A DNA stretch of 64,000 nucleotides from Mangifera indica (lineage: Eukaryota > Streptophyta > Magnoliopsida > Sapindales > Anacardiaceae): the NCBI RefSeq assembly GCF_011075055.1, contig NC_058152.1:10524228-10588227 (forward strand), in the 5' to 3' direction. Positions within the stretch are counted from its first letter, which is position 1, and every line of letters begins with the position of its first letter. Positions 49,884 to 61,775 of this stretch are shown one piece after another. The notes beneath the pieces were generated by a model. The model did not search any database, was not told the origin of the DNA, and saw only the letters and a program-made list of their open reading frames with translations. Position numbers and translations under genes: made by a program.

Positions 49884-52147
49884 TTGTGATTGGTTAACAA
49901 CTATAAAAGTATATTAATATATTATTTTTACTTAAATGTTGAAAAAATTATTAGATATAAATTTCTGTTGTGTTTAGTTAAACTAACATTTCTTACGTTA
50001 AATATTTATTTCATATATTTTCCAAAACATATTCCGTTTTAATAATATATTTGAACTTTTTTTTTATATATATTTCTTAGTATTTTTCATATTATTTGTT
50101 ATTTTAATTAAAGTAAAGGTATTTTTATTCTAAAATTAATAATAAAAGATAAAAGTACAATAAAATTAAGATTTCCTTAGTTACTTTTAATAACTAAGGT
50201 AAATATGACATTTAGATTTTTAAAATTTTTTATTAACTGATAAACCAAACAAGATAATATCAATAATAAAATATAATTATCAGAGTAATAATAAAAAATT
50301 ACTATGAACTAAATACCCTAATAATGACATATCACTATAATTGAGTAGTTTTAAATTAGAAATCAATTAACACCCAACCTCATGGGCAAACTACATTTAC
50401 AAACTTTTTTTTATGAACATATTAAACAAATTGATGTGGTAACATGTAATTAGGTGATTTGCACAATCATATGTTATTATGTTAGTTTGTATTAATAAGT
50501 TGATAAGAAATTATTATAATTTCAATAAAATTTTGTGTACCTATTTTGAACTCACAAATTCATATAAACTTATGTGTGTTATTATGTGATTGAGTGATTT
50601 TGAATTAAGAATAAATAACATCTAATCAAGTGATGACACATATAAGTGTATACCTATTTATATACTCAAAATAATATGCATAGTATATCTTTTATAATTT
50701 ATATATATAGTTTTGTACCCTAACAAATTCCCTTGATTATTTTTAACAAATTCCCTTTTATAATTTTTTAATTTATATATATATAATATAATGTTCTATT
50801 TGTGATAGAACATTACCAAAATTTTTTATTACTTATAAATCAAACAAAGTAATGTAAATAATAAAAGATAGATTACCAGAGTAATCTTTTAACTTCTTTA
50901 ACCAAACGCCCCATTAATGCAATATTATATGTTTTAACAATGATAATAAATATTAGCACTGTCATTATGTAATTGAGTATAGATCTAGTAGTTTACGTTA
51001 TTGGGTCGTGTATATATCGTGCTAGTTTAGATTTCAGGTTGAAAACTCTAAACTCTAATCCGATCTGAAATAAAATCATGTTAAAATTTTTCAGTCTTAA
51101 ACTGAACTAAAATATTTTCAAATTAATCTAAATTGACTTGAATTAACCTAAATTATGTAACAAGTCGTGTCAAAACATAATATATAATGACATGATTTAT
51201 TATGAAACAACACATTTTGTCAAATGTCAAAGAATAATACAATTTGTTATAAAATAATACATGAAAAGATTTTTTAATATAAAACGACAATTTGCCAAAA
51301 CAAAATTGCTTAATTTCAAGTTAATACTAATAATTTGTTTATTATTTTTTTATATGATCAATTGTAGAAATTAAAAAAAAAATCATAATAAAAAATTCAA
51401 ATAAGTTTACAATTTCAATTTTTAAATAATGCAACTGATAACTAAAAAAATTAACAATTACTTGTAAAATATTTAAGAAATTTAATTTCTATTTCATATG
51501 ATGAAAGTGATTGTAATAAATATTAAAACTATTTATAAGTATCTAAATATGACATACCAAATATAATAAGTTCAATTTAGTGGTACTTTTAATACATCAA
51601 CAAAAAAACTATAAATAGTTTTTTGCTTATTAAATTATAATGAATGTCATCAGTTAAAAATGATAAAATTTTGCCAAAAGGGGTAAGGCTAACTTCTCCA
51701 AGTAAATATCCAACTAATATGTATAATGTTTCAAGAAACGGTGGGTAGGAGGGTAGATATGATATTTGGTGATGCAATGCCAATTTTTTTATTGATTTGA
51801 ATTAGAGTATAGGGATTATGTGGATTAAAACTATTTCTGTCAAATAAAGAAAATAAAAGATATTGAAAATTTTTTCTTGATATCATATTATTTAATATTT
51901 TGTTCAAACTTTATGGGTTAGTTTGGGTCATTTTGAGTTAGCTTCATGTTAAGCTGAATCCAACCCAATTTTTTAATGATCAGCCCAGACCCGATTCGAA
52001 CTACTTTTCATGTTGAAAATCATAGCCTTAACTTGATTTTTTTGTATTGTGTCGTGTCAGTTTAACAAATCATGTCAATTTTTTTTCAATCTAATTAAGT
52101 GTCACATAAACTCTAATTTAAAATTACCAAATTATATGACATTTTGT

Positions 52148-52490
52148 TAGTGTTTATATCTGTATTTCTACACATTGTGTTTTTTCTAAGAAGTATCTAC
52201 ATAATTATATTGAAGAATTAAAGGAACAAAAATTGATTCTCTGGTTATTCATCAATTTGTTTTGGCTTGCAAAATTGGGCCTTAAGTTAGAATTTGGGCT
52301 TAGTGGACACACACACGAAGCAGCTAAAAGGTTTTAAAGTTAAAGGCCTAATTGTGTTTATGTCTATATTTTTACATATTGGGCTTGCAAAATTAGGCCT
52401 TAAATTAGATGTGAAAATTGCCTTCCTCCGTAGTGATTTAGAGGAAAAAATCTACATAAAGTAGCTAGAAGGTTTTGAAGTTAAAGGAAA
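52148..52490 (+). repeat. Local duplication at the broken 5' end of the copia remnant
   Basis: The phrases 'gtgtttatNtctNtatttNtac', 'ggcttgcaaaatt.ggcctta' and 'agNagctaNaaggtttt.aagttaaagg' occur in the same order twice (about 52148-52350 and 52350-52490). The first copy lacks the 'ccttcctccgtagtgattta' RT segment. It is an old partial duplication with deletions. Confidence 0.5.
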
Positions 52491-52914
52491 ATAACACATG
52501 GTTTGCAGGTTGAAAAAAAGCTTGTATGGCTTGAAATAAGCTCCTAAGCAATGGTACTAGAAGTTTGACTCTTTCATGGTGAGTCATGGGTATATACCTA
52601 AACGAAGGTAGATCATTTTGTGTATTTCAAATTATTCCTTGATGGTAAATTTGTGATCCTTTTGCTCTATGTGGATGCTATATTGATAGTAAGACATGAT
52701 GCTAAGGTGATTGATGGTTTGAAAAAAAAATTATCCAATTCCTTTAACATGAAGGATTTAGGCTAGACACAACAGATTTTAAGCATATAGATTACTCGTG
52801 ACAAGAAATCTAAGAAGTTATGGTTGTCACAAAAGAAGTGTTTTGAACAAGTTCTAGACAGATTTAATATGAAAGAGTTTTAAACTAGTTAGCACACCTT
52901 TGACTAATCACTTT

Positions 52915-55065
52915 TGTAACCTCTCCTAACCATTGGGTGTGTTACAGAAAAATGGCAAGAGTTCCCCTATTTTAGAGGGCCCGAGGAATTTTTCTCTTTT
53001 TTAATTATGCCCTGTAACACTCCCAATTAACAATTCACACAAACCAGTCCTACCAATCGATTGGATTTTCATTAACTTAATCTCAATTAATACAATAAGT
53101 ACATAATAATAATCCTTATAAAAATTATCACCCACAGAAACTTTATAATCAATTTTTATAACTAGTCGTATATATGTATACATATATACATCAAAACATA
53201 TAAATCAACAAGATTATGGTGCCTTTCTCCCTCAGCCTCATGTCTCATTAGTGCTCCCCGAGAACCTTTGCTGCATTTCTTTACCTGTAAAATATTAAAT
53301 TAAACGGAGTGAGCGACTATGACTCAGTAAGAAAATCATACTCAACACTTAAAGTATTTCATACCAGTATTAATCTCTTTCATACTCAGCGTGTCTGGGC
53401 TATTCATATATAAAATTATTGACACGAACACGCATTAAACACATATCATAATTCTTTTCTTTCACACATTTATTCATTTCCTTACTATACAAATATGATT
53501 CACTCATTATGATTTATGCATGTATGAGTGCCATGACATTTCTATTTTCTGATCGTACATCTTTCTCAACTCTTTATCAGCCACACAGGCTTGTATGCAT
53601 AATTCTAATGCAAATAACTTTCATAAAATATTTACTAATTTGTTTCTCTCTCTTTCTCATTGACTAGTCTAGACTACATATGATAGTACTTGCAGTCACC
53701 ATACAAAGTATAATTCTCTCTTACACGCATATTTTTTCTTTGATGTCCACACAGTACAGCTAATATTTTTCTTTTGCTGTCCACACAGTACAACTGATAT
53801 TTTTCTTTGCTGTCCACACAGTACAACTGATATTTTTTTTCTTTGCTGTCCACACAGTACAACCGATTATTTTATTTGCTGTCCACACAGTACAGCTCGC
53901 GTGTAAGGATTGTAAGTATGTTTTCTGCTTTCCTGTATCATATGAGTCATTATGAAACCAAAAGTACTTATTTTCCATTTTCTGAAAGCATGCATGACTT
54001 AGAAAATATTTTTCCTCTTTCTTTATTTTTTTCTAAATCATGCATATGTTATGATTCCTCATGTATGCATATATAACCATAATATGAAATATGCACATTT
54101 GTTATTTTCCCTTATTCTTTTCATTCCTTCTCAAACATCATATTATTTTCTCATGCATTTATATATCGCATACATTTAATTAATTTCAAAATATACAATG
54201 TAGGCTTAATATAAGGGTTATCACCCATTTTATGCACATAATTAAGCCAAATTAACCTATATCACATAAAATGACATTTTTGCCCTTATGGCCAAAATTA
54301 CCTTTTTACCCTTATGGCCAAAAATTACATCCTGAATCCTAATGAATTTCTTTATCCTTTTAAGCGTAAATCACCTTAATTCTAATACCTTACATACTGA
54401 TATAAGTAAAAGTTATTTAAATAACCTAACTCAAATTTACTTCAAGTATGTAAAGTATGAAATTCTTACATTTTCTTTTCCAAATAGGTGATTTAAGCTT
54501 ATTCACCTTCTTTTCTTCTTCTTGGCAACCTTAATCAACCAAAAATATAATCATTCATCAAACTCCCAAATTTCACATATCTTAAAAATTAAATTTCTTA
54601 CCTTAGAACTGACCAGAATTGATAGATCTACACTTTTTATAACTGGGGCCTCTGGAAATTAGGTGGTTTAGCTAGGTTTTTGGATGAATTTTGGTTAAGG
54701 GAAGTTTTTAGCTCAAACAATGGAGGTTCTCGGCAAAATGGAAGAGAAAATGAATAGAAATAAATTTATAAGCCTATTGGACCATTTTGCCCTTAATCTT
54801 TTCCATAAATTACTATTTTATCCTTAGCCAATTACCAAAAACCCTTAGCACCACCATATAATTTCAAGTGTGCCCTTCAATTTTAATTCCCACTTTGTCC
54901 CTTGAATCTTTGTAAAATGACCATTTTACCCCCTTTGAAAAATATTGCTCATTTAGTAGTTTTCTATGATTCTTTTGCAATTTCTTTACACAACAAGTTT
55001 AAAATCAACTCTAGGGGTAATTTTGGAAGTGGAGTTTACTGACACACCTGAATTCGGATGTTACA
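52915..55065 (-). mobile_element. Ty3/gypsy solo LTR (copy B) inside the copia remnant
   Basis: The 2151-bp LTR is bounded by TGTAACCTCTCC on the left and GGATGTTACA on the right. A perfect TSD ACTTT (52910-52914, 55066-55070) restores the interrupted copia reading order. Orientation matches copy A. The minisatellite (53731-53897) has five units. Confidence 0.88.
53731..53897. repeat. LTR minisatellite, copy B: five units
   Basis: Five units built on TGTCCACACAGTACA(A/G)C with T-rich spacers. Units are more alike than those of copy A, suggesting more recent homogenisation or expansion. Short minus-strand ORFs repeating the peptide word 'CTVWTA' are translations of this array. Confidence 0.8.
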
Positions 55066-55761
55066 ACTTTAAACTTAACAAGAAGTCATGTCATTTTACC
55101 AAGAAAATGAGGGAACAAATGACTACTATTCCTTACTCCTCTATAGTTGGGAGTTTAATGTATACTATGGTTTGCGCCTGACTAAACATAGCTCATGTAG
55201 TTGGCGTAGTTAGCAGGTATCTTTCTAACCTAGGGAAAGATTATTAGAAAGTTGTGAAATGGATTTTTAGATACTTGAAAGGTTGTGCTTGTGTTTTAGG
55301 GGCTCAAAACCAATTTTGGATGGGTATATTGATTTAGATATGGCATGTCACCTTGATAGTGGAAAGTCAATTTTAGGGTATGTGTTTACTTTTGCAGGGA
55401 GTGTTATGTCGTGGCAATTTAAACTACAAAAGTGTGTTACATCGTCTAAAATTGAAGTTGAGTATATTGCTACAATTGAAGCAGGTAAAAAAATGCTTTG
55501 GTTGAAAAGATTTCTCTAAGAATTGGGTTTGAATTAGATGAGTATGTGGTTAACTGTAATAGCTAGAGTGCTTCGAATTTGAGCAAGAATGTTACATATC
55601 ATTGTCGCACAAAGCATATTGATGTGAGGTACCATTGGATTCATGAAGTGGTGAACAATCGAGTGATTTTATTAAAGATTCACACTATGCTAAGATAGAA
55701 GGACAAAGTTCCAAGTGATGTTGAGGAGCTAACATTCTTCCCATGGGTTGGAGGGGGAGAT

Positions 55762-56355
55762 TGTTGGTCTAATGCGCTCAAAGATCCAACCCATATTATG
55801 AAATAATAAAAATAAATTTACATTAACCTCCTTGTTATAAAGAGATATAAATATGTATTTTTTAGGTTTTTTGGAGTGATACAATGTAACACAAAGATGA
55901 AGCAAGAATAACACATTAGAGAATTTGTTTTTATTGCCTACATAGATCAAGATAGAAAGGTTAGATTTTTCCTTGGTTTTTTATTCATCACTAGATATTA
56001 TCAAGATCATCAGAGTTTATTTCAAAAATTATTTAAATGGTTATTTCTTTTGTATTGATTCATAATTACGGAGTATTTTAGGTTTAGGCTAGGAAAATAA
56101 TTTAAGTATTTTTTAGCCGTTGATCTCAAATTTATAAATAACTTATAGGTGATTGTATTTGATTTTTCTTGATAGTGGATTTCATTCGAAATTCGACTAG
56201 TGGTTTTTTCCCTCTACATTGGATGGTTTTTCACATAAATCTTGTGTGCTTATTTGTGGTTAATTTATTTTATTTCTTGCATGCAAACGATATTTCTTGT
56301 GATTGATTGACTTAATTAATTTGCAAAATTAGATTTAGGCTTTGTGGCCCCAACA
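55762..56355 (+). mobile_element. 3' LTR of the copia remnant
   Basis: It begins TGTTGGTCTAATGCG right after the purine tract GGAGGGGGAGA and ends GGCCCCAACA; TGTTGG and CCAACA are inverted ends. The length of 594 bp is plausible for copia. The partner 5' LTR is absent from the window. Confidence 0.65.
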
Positions 56356-56529
56356 AATAAATCATGTTCAATTTATTTACACATTAATTTTACTCACAAA
56401 GTGCCTACACAACCAACATGTATCATATTCATATTTAGGTGATACTCATTGTGTGAATTTAATGGCTGTAATTTCTTTTTCCCCTTTAATTTTCTAAGAA
56501 TTATTATTATTTTTTTGACTATTGTAGTT

Positions 56530-56719
56530 GTAGAAGTTTGTAAGTGCATTCAACCTTCGTGGGATTCGGCGTAAGAATATGAATAAACACACAAAAGAAA
56601 GTAAAGAGTTGATTTTTTTTTTGTGGTTTGTTCAGAAATACCAAAAGCTTACTGTACGATATTGTTATTATCTAAATAGTGAAATTAAAAAACAATATTC
56701 TATAGATGTAATACTAGCC
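56530..56719. repeat. Direct repeat, left copy
   Basis: It shares 'gtagaagtttg', 'attcggcgtaagaatatgaataaacacac', 'tggtttgttcag.aatacca' and 'gatgtaatact' with 58225-58440, in the same order and orientation. The right copy is cut at its end by the gypsy LTR at 58446. The identity of the repeated unit is unknown; an old LTR or UTR is possible. Confidence 0.6.
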
Positions 56720-57371
56720 AAAGGTAAAAAAGAAACTCTTTAATAATTAAAGGTAAACAAGAGGTTTCATCATTTTTTCCTATAAGATCATATAGTCTAA
56801 GATATTATTATATCATTTTCTTTTTTAAGTTTTTTAATAAAAAACTTAACAATTATCACTTTAGTTACAAGAGCGGACTATTAATATTTTTGTAATTTCA
56901 ACGACAAAATTTTAATATAAGATTGTGTTATGTAAGATATGTATTACTATATCATTTTCCTTCTTTGTCTTTTAATGAAAGACTTGACTATTAACATTTT
57001 CATTATTTAAACGCAAGAGTTGACTGTTAACATTTTTGTAATTTCAACACAAGATTTTAATACAAGATTATATTGTCTAAGATATTAATTGTTATATCAT
57101 TTTTTTCTTTGTTTTTTAATGAATGACTTTACTATAGACTCACGTTTGAAAGTTGATAGAATAATGAAATTTCATTAATGAGAAAATGTAAAAGTTTTCA
57201 GTTAAGCTTTCAAATTATTGATAGCAAATTTGTTGGCTCATCTATTGGTGGAAATTATTAAGACCAAAACAATAATTGACTTGTTTTAAATATTAATTAA
57301 TTTAAAATGATTTGTAATTGAGTTATTAACGATTTAAAAGATTATTAGAATCCTTTTATGATATGATAATG

Positions 57372-57667
57372 CACTAAAAAAAAATAGCACTAACAAGAGA
57401 AGAAAAAACGAGCAGATAATATCCGGTTATTATAAAAACTTTTTTCATGATTTTAGTGACTAATTTTTGTATTTTTATTAAAATTAAATAAATTTATGAC
57501 TTTAACAAAGAGAATATAGTTGTTAAAAGTCTATTTTTTCTCGTTAAAAAACTTCAACGATGGGAAAATCTCGTCGTTGCCTATTGTTTTAACTTTCTTG
57601 ATAAATGAATTAACGATGGGAATAAAAAAAATTTTCCTCTTATTAAAACCCTTTTTTTTTTGTAGTG
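57372..57667. mobile_element. Miniature CACTA-like element with 3-bp TSD
   Basis: The left end is CACTAAAAAAAAA and the complement of the right end is CACTACAAAAAAAAAA. The 3-bp TSD ATG flanks it (57369-57371, 57668-57670), as for CACTA transposons. Subterminal AACGATGGG words and a CGTCGTTG complement recur at about 57556-57625, matching the subterminal repeat habit of CACTA. At 296 bp it has no transposase. Confidence 0.7.
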
Positions 57668-58224
57668 ATGTTTTAATTTCAAGTAATTAATATCTAATAA
57701 TTTCTCCTAAAATTTTGACAAATTAATTAAAAATTTTAATGAATTCACTTTAATACAGATATATTTGTTTGTGAGTGAGTCAATCAATGTAAATATATTT
57801 GTAATGAATTCGCTTTAATCAATAATTACTTATTAATATATCATTTTCGTGATACTTAATAATGAGTGATGCTAATTAATATAGATTGAAAAAAAGGGTT
57901 ATTAGGTATCACTCGTTAGTAATTTCTTTTAATATTTTGACACATTAATAAATTAATTTAAAATTATTGGTTGTTCTATGTACTCCATTTGTTAATTTTA
58001 TTAATAATTGAAAGTAGAAAATTTTATTGAGATGTCAATTTTGTTCTTCTATATAATTTAATTTAAAAAAATTATATACTTTAGAAGTTGATCATTTGAC
58101 CTATCAAATTCGAGGTAAATTAAACAACAAAAAATGTTGGCCCATTAATTGACTAAGATTTAAATTTTATACATAGAACTTAATTTGAAATAAATTAGAG
58201 TCTTGTTAACTCTTTATTGTTGGT

Positions 58225-58440
58225 GTAGAAGTTTGCAAGAAATACATTAAACCATGGTGGAATTCGGTGTAAGAATATGAATAAATACACAAATGAAAAT
58301 GGAGAGCTGATTTTTAACATGGTTTGTTCAGCAATACCAAGAGCCTAATCTACGATATTGTTATTATTTGAAAGCAAAAAGTTGATTTTTTACATGGTTT
58401 GTTCAAAAAATAAAGAGTAACATTTCATAGGTGTAATACT
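58225..58440. repeat. Direct repeat, right copy
   Basis: Partner of 56530-56719. It ends 'ggtgtaatactcgatc' immediately before the gypsy LTR. It carries an extra internal duplication of 'gttgatttttNacatggtttgttca'. Confidence 0.55.
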
Positions 58441-59390
58441 CGATCTGTAACCTCCCCTAATTAATAGGTGTGTTACAGAAAAACGATAAGAGTTTCTCTT
58501 TTTTAGAGGGCCTAAGGAAATTTTCTTTTTTCTTTTTTTGCCCTGTAACACTCCTAATTAACAATTCACACAAACCAGTCTTACCAATTGACTGGATTTT
58601 CATCAACATAATCACAATTAACAAAATAAATACTTAATAGTAACTATCATAAAAATCAGCACCACAGTAACTTTATAACCAATTTCAATGACTCGTCATA
58701 TATATATATACATATATAGATATAGATATACACAATCACATATATACATATAGGAAACAAAATATATACATATCTACCAATATCTATATCAAGTATATAT
58801 ATATATATGCATATATTCACATATACATCAAAAACATATAAATCAACAAAAATATGGTGTCTTCCTCTCTCAGCTTCATGTCTCACTTGTGCTCCTCGGG
58901 AACCTTTGCTGTAACTTTTTATCTGTAAAATATTAAAAGTAAATAGAGTGAGCGACCACGGTTTAGTAAGAAAGTCATACTCAATACTCAAAATATTTCA
59001 TACCAGTACTAATCTCTTTCATACTTAACGTGTCTGGACTATTTACAAACAAAATAATTGACACGGAGCACGCATTAAACACAAATCATAATTCTCTTCT
59101 TTCACCCATTTATTCATTTCCTTACTATACAAATATGATTCACTCGTTATGATTTATGCATGTATGAGTGTCATGACTTTTCTATTTTCTGATTATACAT
59201 CTTTCTCAACTCTTTATTAGCCACGTAGGTTTGCATGCATGCTTCTAATGCAAATAACTTTCATAAAATATTTGCCAAGTCTTTCTCTTTTTTTTTTGTG
59301 AAATATTTTCATTGACCGGTCTAAACTACATATGATAGTACTCGCAGTCACCATACAAGGTACAATCCTCTCTTACACGCATATTTCACT

Positions 59391-59453
59391 ATTTTTTCTT
59401 TGTTGTCCACACAGTACAACTGATATTTTTCTTTGTTGTCCACACAGTACAGC
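59391..59453. repeat. LTR minisatellite, copy C: two units
   Basis: Two near-identical units with core TTGTCCACACAGTACAAC and a T-rich spacer. The corresponding place in the LTR at 59813-61775 (about 60930-60960) has lost the array. Confidence 0.75.
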
Positions 59454-59812
59454 TCATGTGTAAGGATTTTAAGCATGTTTTCTGCTTTCCTGTATCATAT
59501 GAGTCATTATAAAACCAAAAACACTTGTTTTCCATTTTCTGAAAACATGCATAACTTAGAAAATGTTTTTCCTCTTTCTTTATTTTTCTAAAACCATGCA
59601 TATGCTATGATTCTTCATATATGCATGTATACCATAATTGTTTTCCCTTATTCTTTTCACTCCTTATCAAACATCATATTATTTTCTCATGCATTTATAT
59701 ATATCTCATGCATCAAATTAATTTCAAAATATACAATATAGGCTTAATATAAGGGCTATTCCCCAAATCATGCACATAATTAAGCAAAAATTAACCTACA
59801 TCATATTTAATG

Positions 59813-61775
59813 TGTAACACCAGGATTTAGGTATGTTAGTGAACTCTACTTCCAAAATTACCCCTAGAGTTGATTTTATAACTTGTTGTTTAAAAAATTG
59901 CAAAAAAATTATAGAAAACTACTAAATGAGCAATAATTTTCAAAGGGGGTAAAATGGTCATTTTAGAAGGATTTAAGAGACAAAGTGGGAATGAAAATTG
60001 AATGACACACTTGAAATTATATGGTGGTGCTAAGGGTTTTTGGTAATTGGCTAAAGATAAAATAGTCATTTATGGAAAAAGTTAAGGGCAAATTGATCCA
60101 AAAGGCTTATAAAACCCATAAACTATTCCCTTTCTTCTTCATTAGCCGAGAACTCCATAATTTTTAGCTAAAGCTTTCCTTCAAGCAAAATTCATCAAAA
60201 AACCTAGCTAAACTATCTAATTTTCAGAGCCTTAAGTTATAAAAAGTGTAGATCTATCAATTCTGGTCAGTTCTAAGGTAAAAAAATTTAATTTTTAAGA
60301 GATGTCAAGTTTAGGGTTTTGATGGATTATTATATTTTTGGTTGATTAAGGTAGCTAGGAAGAAGAAAAGAAGGAGGGTAAGCTTAAATCACCTAATTAG
60401 CCAAGGAAAAGGTAAGAATTTCATACTTTACATACTTGAAGTAATTTGAGTTAGGTTATTTAAATAACCTTTACTTATATAAGTATGTAAGGTATTAGAA
60501 TTAAGGTGATTTATGTTTAAAAGGATAAAGAAATTCATTAGAATTCATGATGTAATTTTTGGCCATAAGGGCAAAAGTGTCATTTTATGTGATGTAGGTT
60601 AATTTTTACTTAATTATGTGCATGATATGTGGAATAACCCTTATATTAAGCCTATATTGTATATTTGAAATTAATTTGATGCATGAGATATATATAAATG
60701 CATGAGAAAATAATATGATGTTTGATAAGAAATGAAAAGAATAAGGGAAAACAATGAATAGGCATATTTCATATTATGGTTATACATGCATACATGAGGA
60801 ATCATAGCATATGCATGATTTCAGAAAAAAATAAAGAAAGAGGAAAAACATTTTCTAAGTTATGCATGTTTTCGAAAAATGGAAAACAAGTGCTTTTGGT
60901 TTTATAATGACTCCTATGATATAGGAAAATAGAAAGCATGCTTCAAATCCTTATGAAAGTCATTTGCATCAGAATCATGCATGCAAGCCTATGTGACTGA
61001 TAAAAAGTTGAGAAAAATGTATGATCAGAAAATAGAAAAGTTATGACACTCATACATGCATAAATCATAACGAATGAATCATATTTGTATAGTAAGAAAA
61101 TGAATAAATTGGTGAAAGAAGAGAATTATGATATGTGTTTAATGCGTGTTCCGTGTCAATTATTTTATATATGAATAGCCTAGACACGTTGAGTATAGAA
61201 GAGATTAGTACTGGTATGAAATGCTTTGAGTATTGAGTATGAGTTTCTTATTGAGCCGTGGTTGCTCACTCTGTTTAATTTAATATTTTATAGGTAAAGA
61301 GTTGCAGCAAAAGTTCCTGGGGAGTACTAGTGAGACACGAGGCTGAGGGAGGAAGGCACTATATTTTTGTTGATTTATATGTTTTGATGTATATGTGAAT
61401 ATATGCTTATATATATATACATATACTTGGTGTAGAAATTGGTGGATATGTCTATATTTTGTTTCCTATATGTATATATGTGATTGTGTATAGCTATATC
61501 TATATATGTATATATATATATGGCTAATTATGAAAAATTGGTTATAAAGTTTCTATGGGTGATAATTTTTATGATGGTTATTGTTATGTATTTATTTTAT
61601 TAATTGTGATTAAGTTAATGAAAATCCAATCGATTGGTAGGACTGGTTTATGTGAATTGCTAATTGGGAGTGTTACAGGGCATAATTAAAAAGAAAAAAA
61701 ATTCCTTGGGCCCTCTAAAATAGGGAAACTGTTACCGTTTTTCTGTAACACACCTATTTGTTAGGAGAGGTTATA
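59813..61775 (+). mobile_element. Ty3/gypsy solo LTR (copy D), nested and inverted
   Basis: The 1963-bp LTR starts TGTAACACCAGGATTTAGG and ends GAGAGGTTATA, where family members have GGTTACA (one transition). Flanks TAATG (59808-59812) and AAATG (61776-61780) agree at 4 of 5 bases, a worn TSD. In its own orientation a TATA-like CTTATAAAA lies at about 60107-60115. It is the only copy on the plus strand and creates long inverted repeats with both halves of its host LTR. Confidence 0.8.

Larger units (their letters stand above)
45053..52147. other. Gene-free spacer with scattered TE remnants
   Basis: No gene is recognised. Contents: MITE remnants at about 45060-45175, 50385-50500 and 50515-50690; a degenerate 'aaggttggatttaac...ttaaccctaag' element at about 45278-45567; the hAT-like element at 46703-47087; an LTR-like stretch at about 47620-48340; the foldback at 48959-49070; a (TA)n tract at 49829-49879; and 'tcaaattcgagttt' mosaics at about 49000-49450. 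ORFs at 45668-46153 and 48574-48870 show no recognisable domain. Confidence 0.5.
52405..55747 (+). pseudogene. Dead Ty1/copia RT-RNase H, split by a gypsy LTR
   Basis: The plus strand reads copia reverse transcriptase motifs LDVKIAFL, CRLKKSLYGLK and LLLYVDAILI from 52405 to 52914. After the inserted LTR (52915-55065) it resumes with YSSIVGSLMYTMVC, then RNase H (GYVFTFAGSVMSW, EVEYIATIEAGKKMLWLKRFL; about 55283-55519) and ends at a polypurine tract near 55748. The catalytic YVDD box is changed to YVDA. Several stops interrupt the frame, two of which look like CGA to TGA and TGG to TAG transitions. The 5' half of the element (GAG, protease, integrase, 5' LTR) is missing. RNase H wording suggests the Tork side of copia, by memory only. 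Confidence 0.85.
56356..58445. other. Spacer between copia and gypsy elements
   Basis: No gene is recognised. It contains a direct repeat pair (56530-56719 and 58225-58440) and a CACTA-like element (57372-57667). The stretch 56780-57170 shows threefold repetition of 'ttttttctttgttttttaatgaaagac...aacattttNtNatttNaac' phrases. Confidence 0.5.

Noticed and set aside
53674..53978. Minus-strand ORFs with repeated 'CTVWTA' and 'LYCVDS' words
   Set aside because: They are two frames of the LTR minisatellite, not a repeat protein; the same reading occurs in the other LTR copies with frameshifts.
55066..55947. Intact functional copia polyprotein
   Set aside because: Stops, a catalytic change and a missing 5' half show it cannot be functional.
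58656..58991. Minus-strand 111-codon ORF
   Set aside because: It lies wholly within the gypsy 3' LTR and is dominated by TATA-type microsatellite translation (YIYIYICIYIY).
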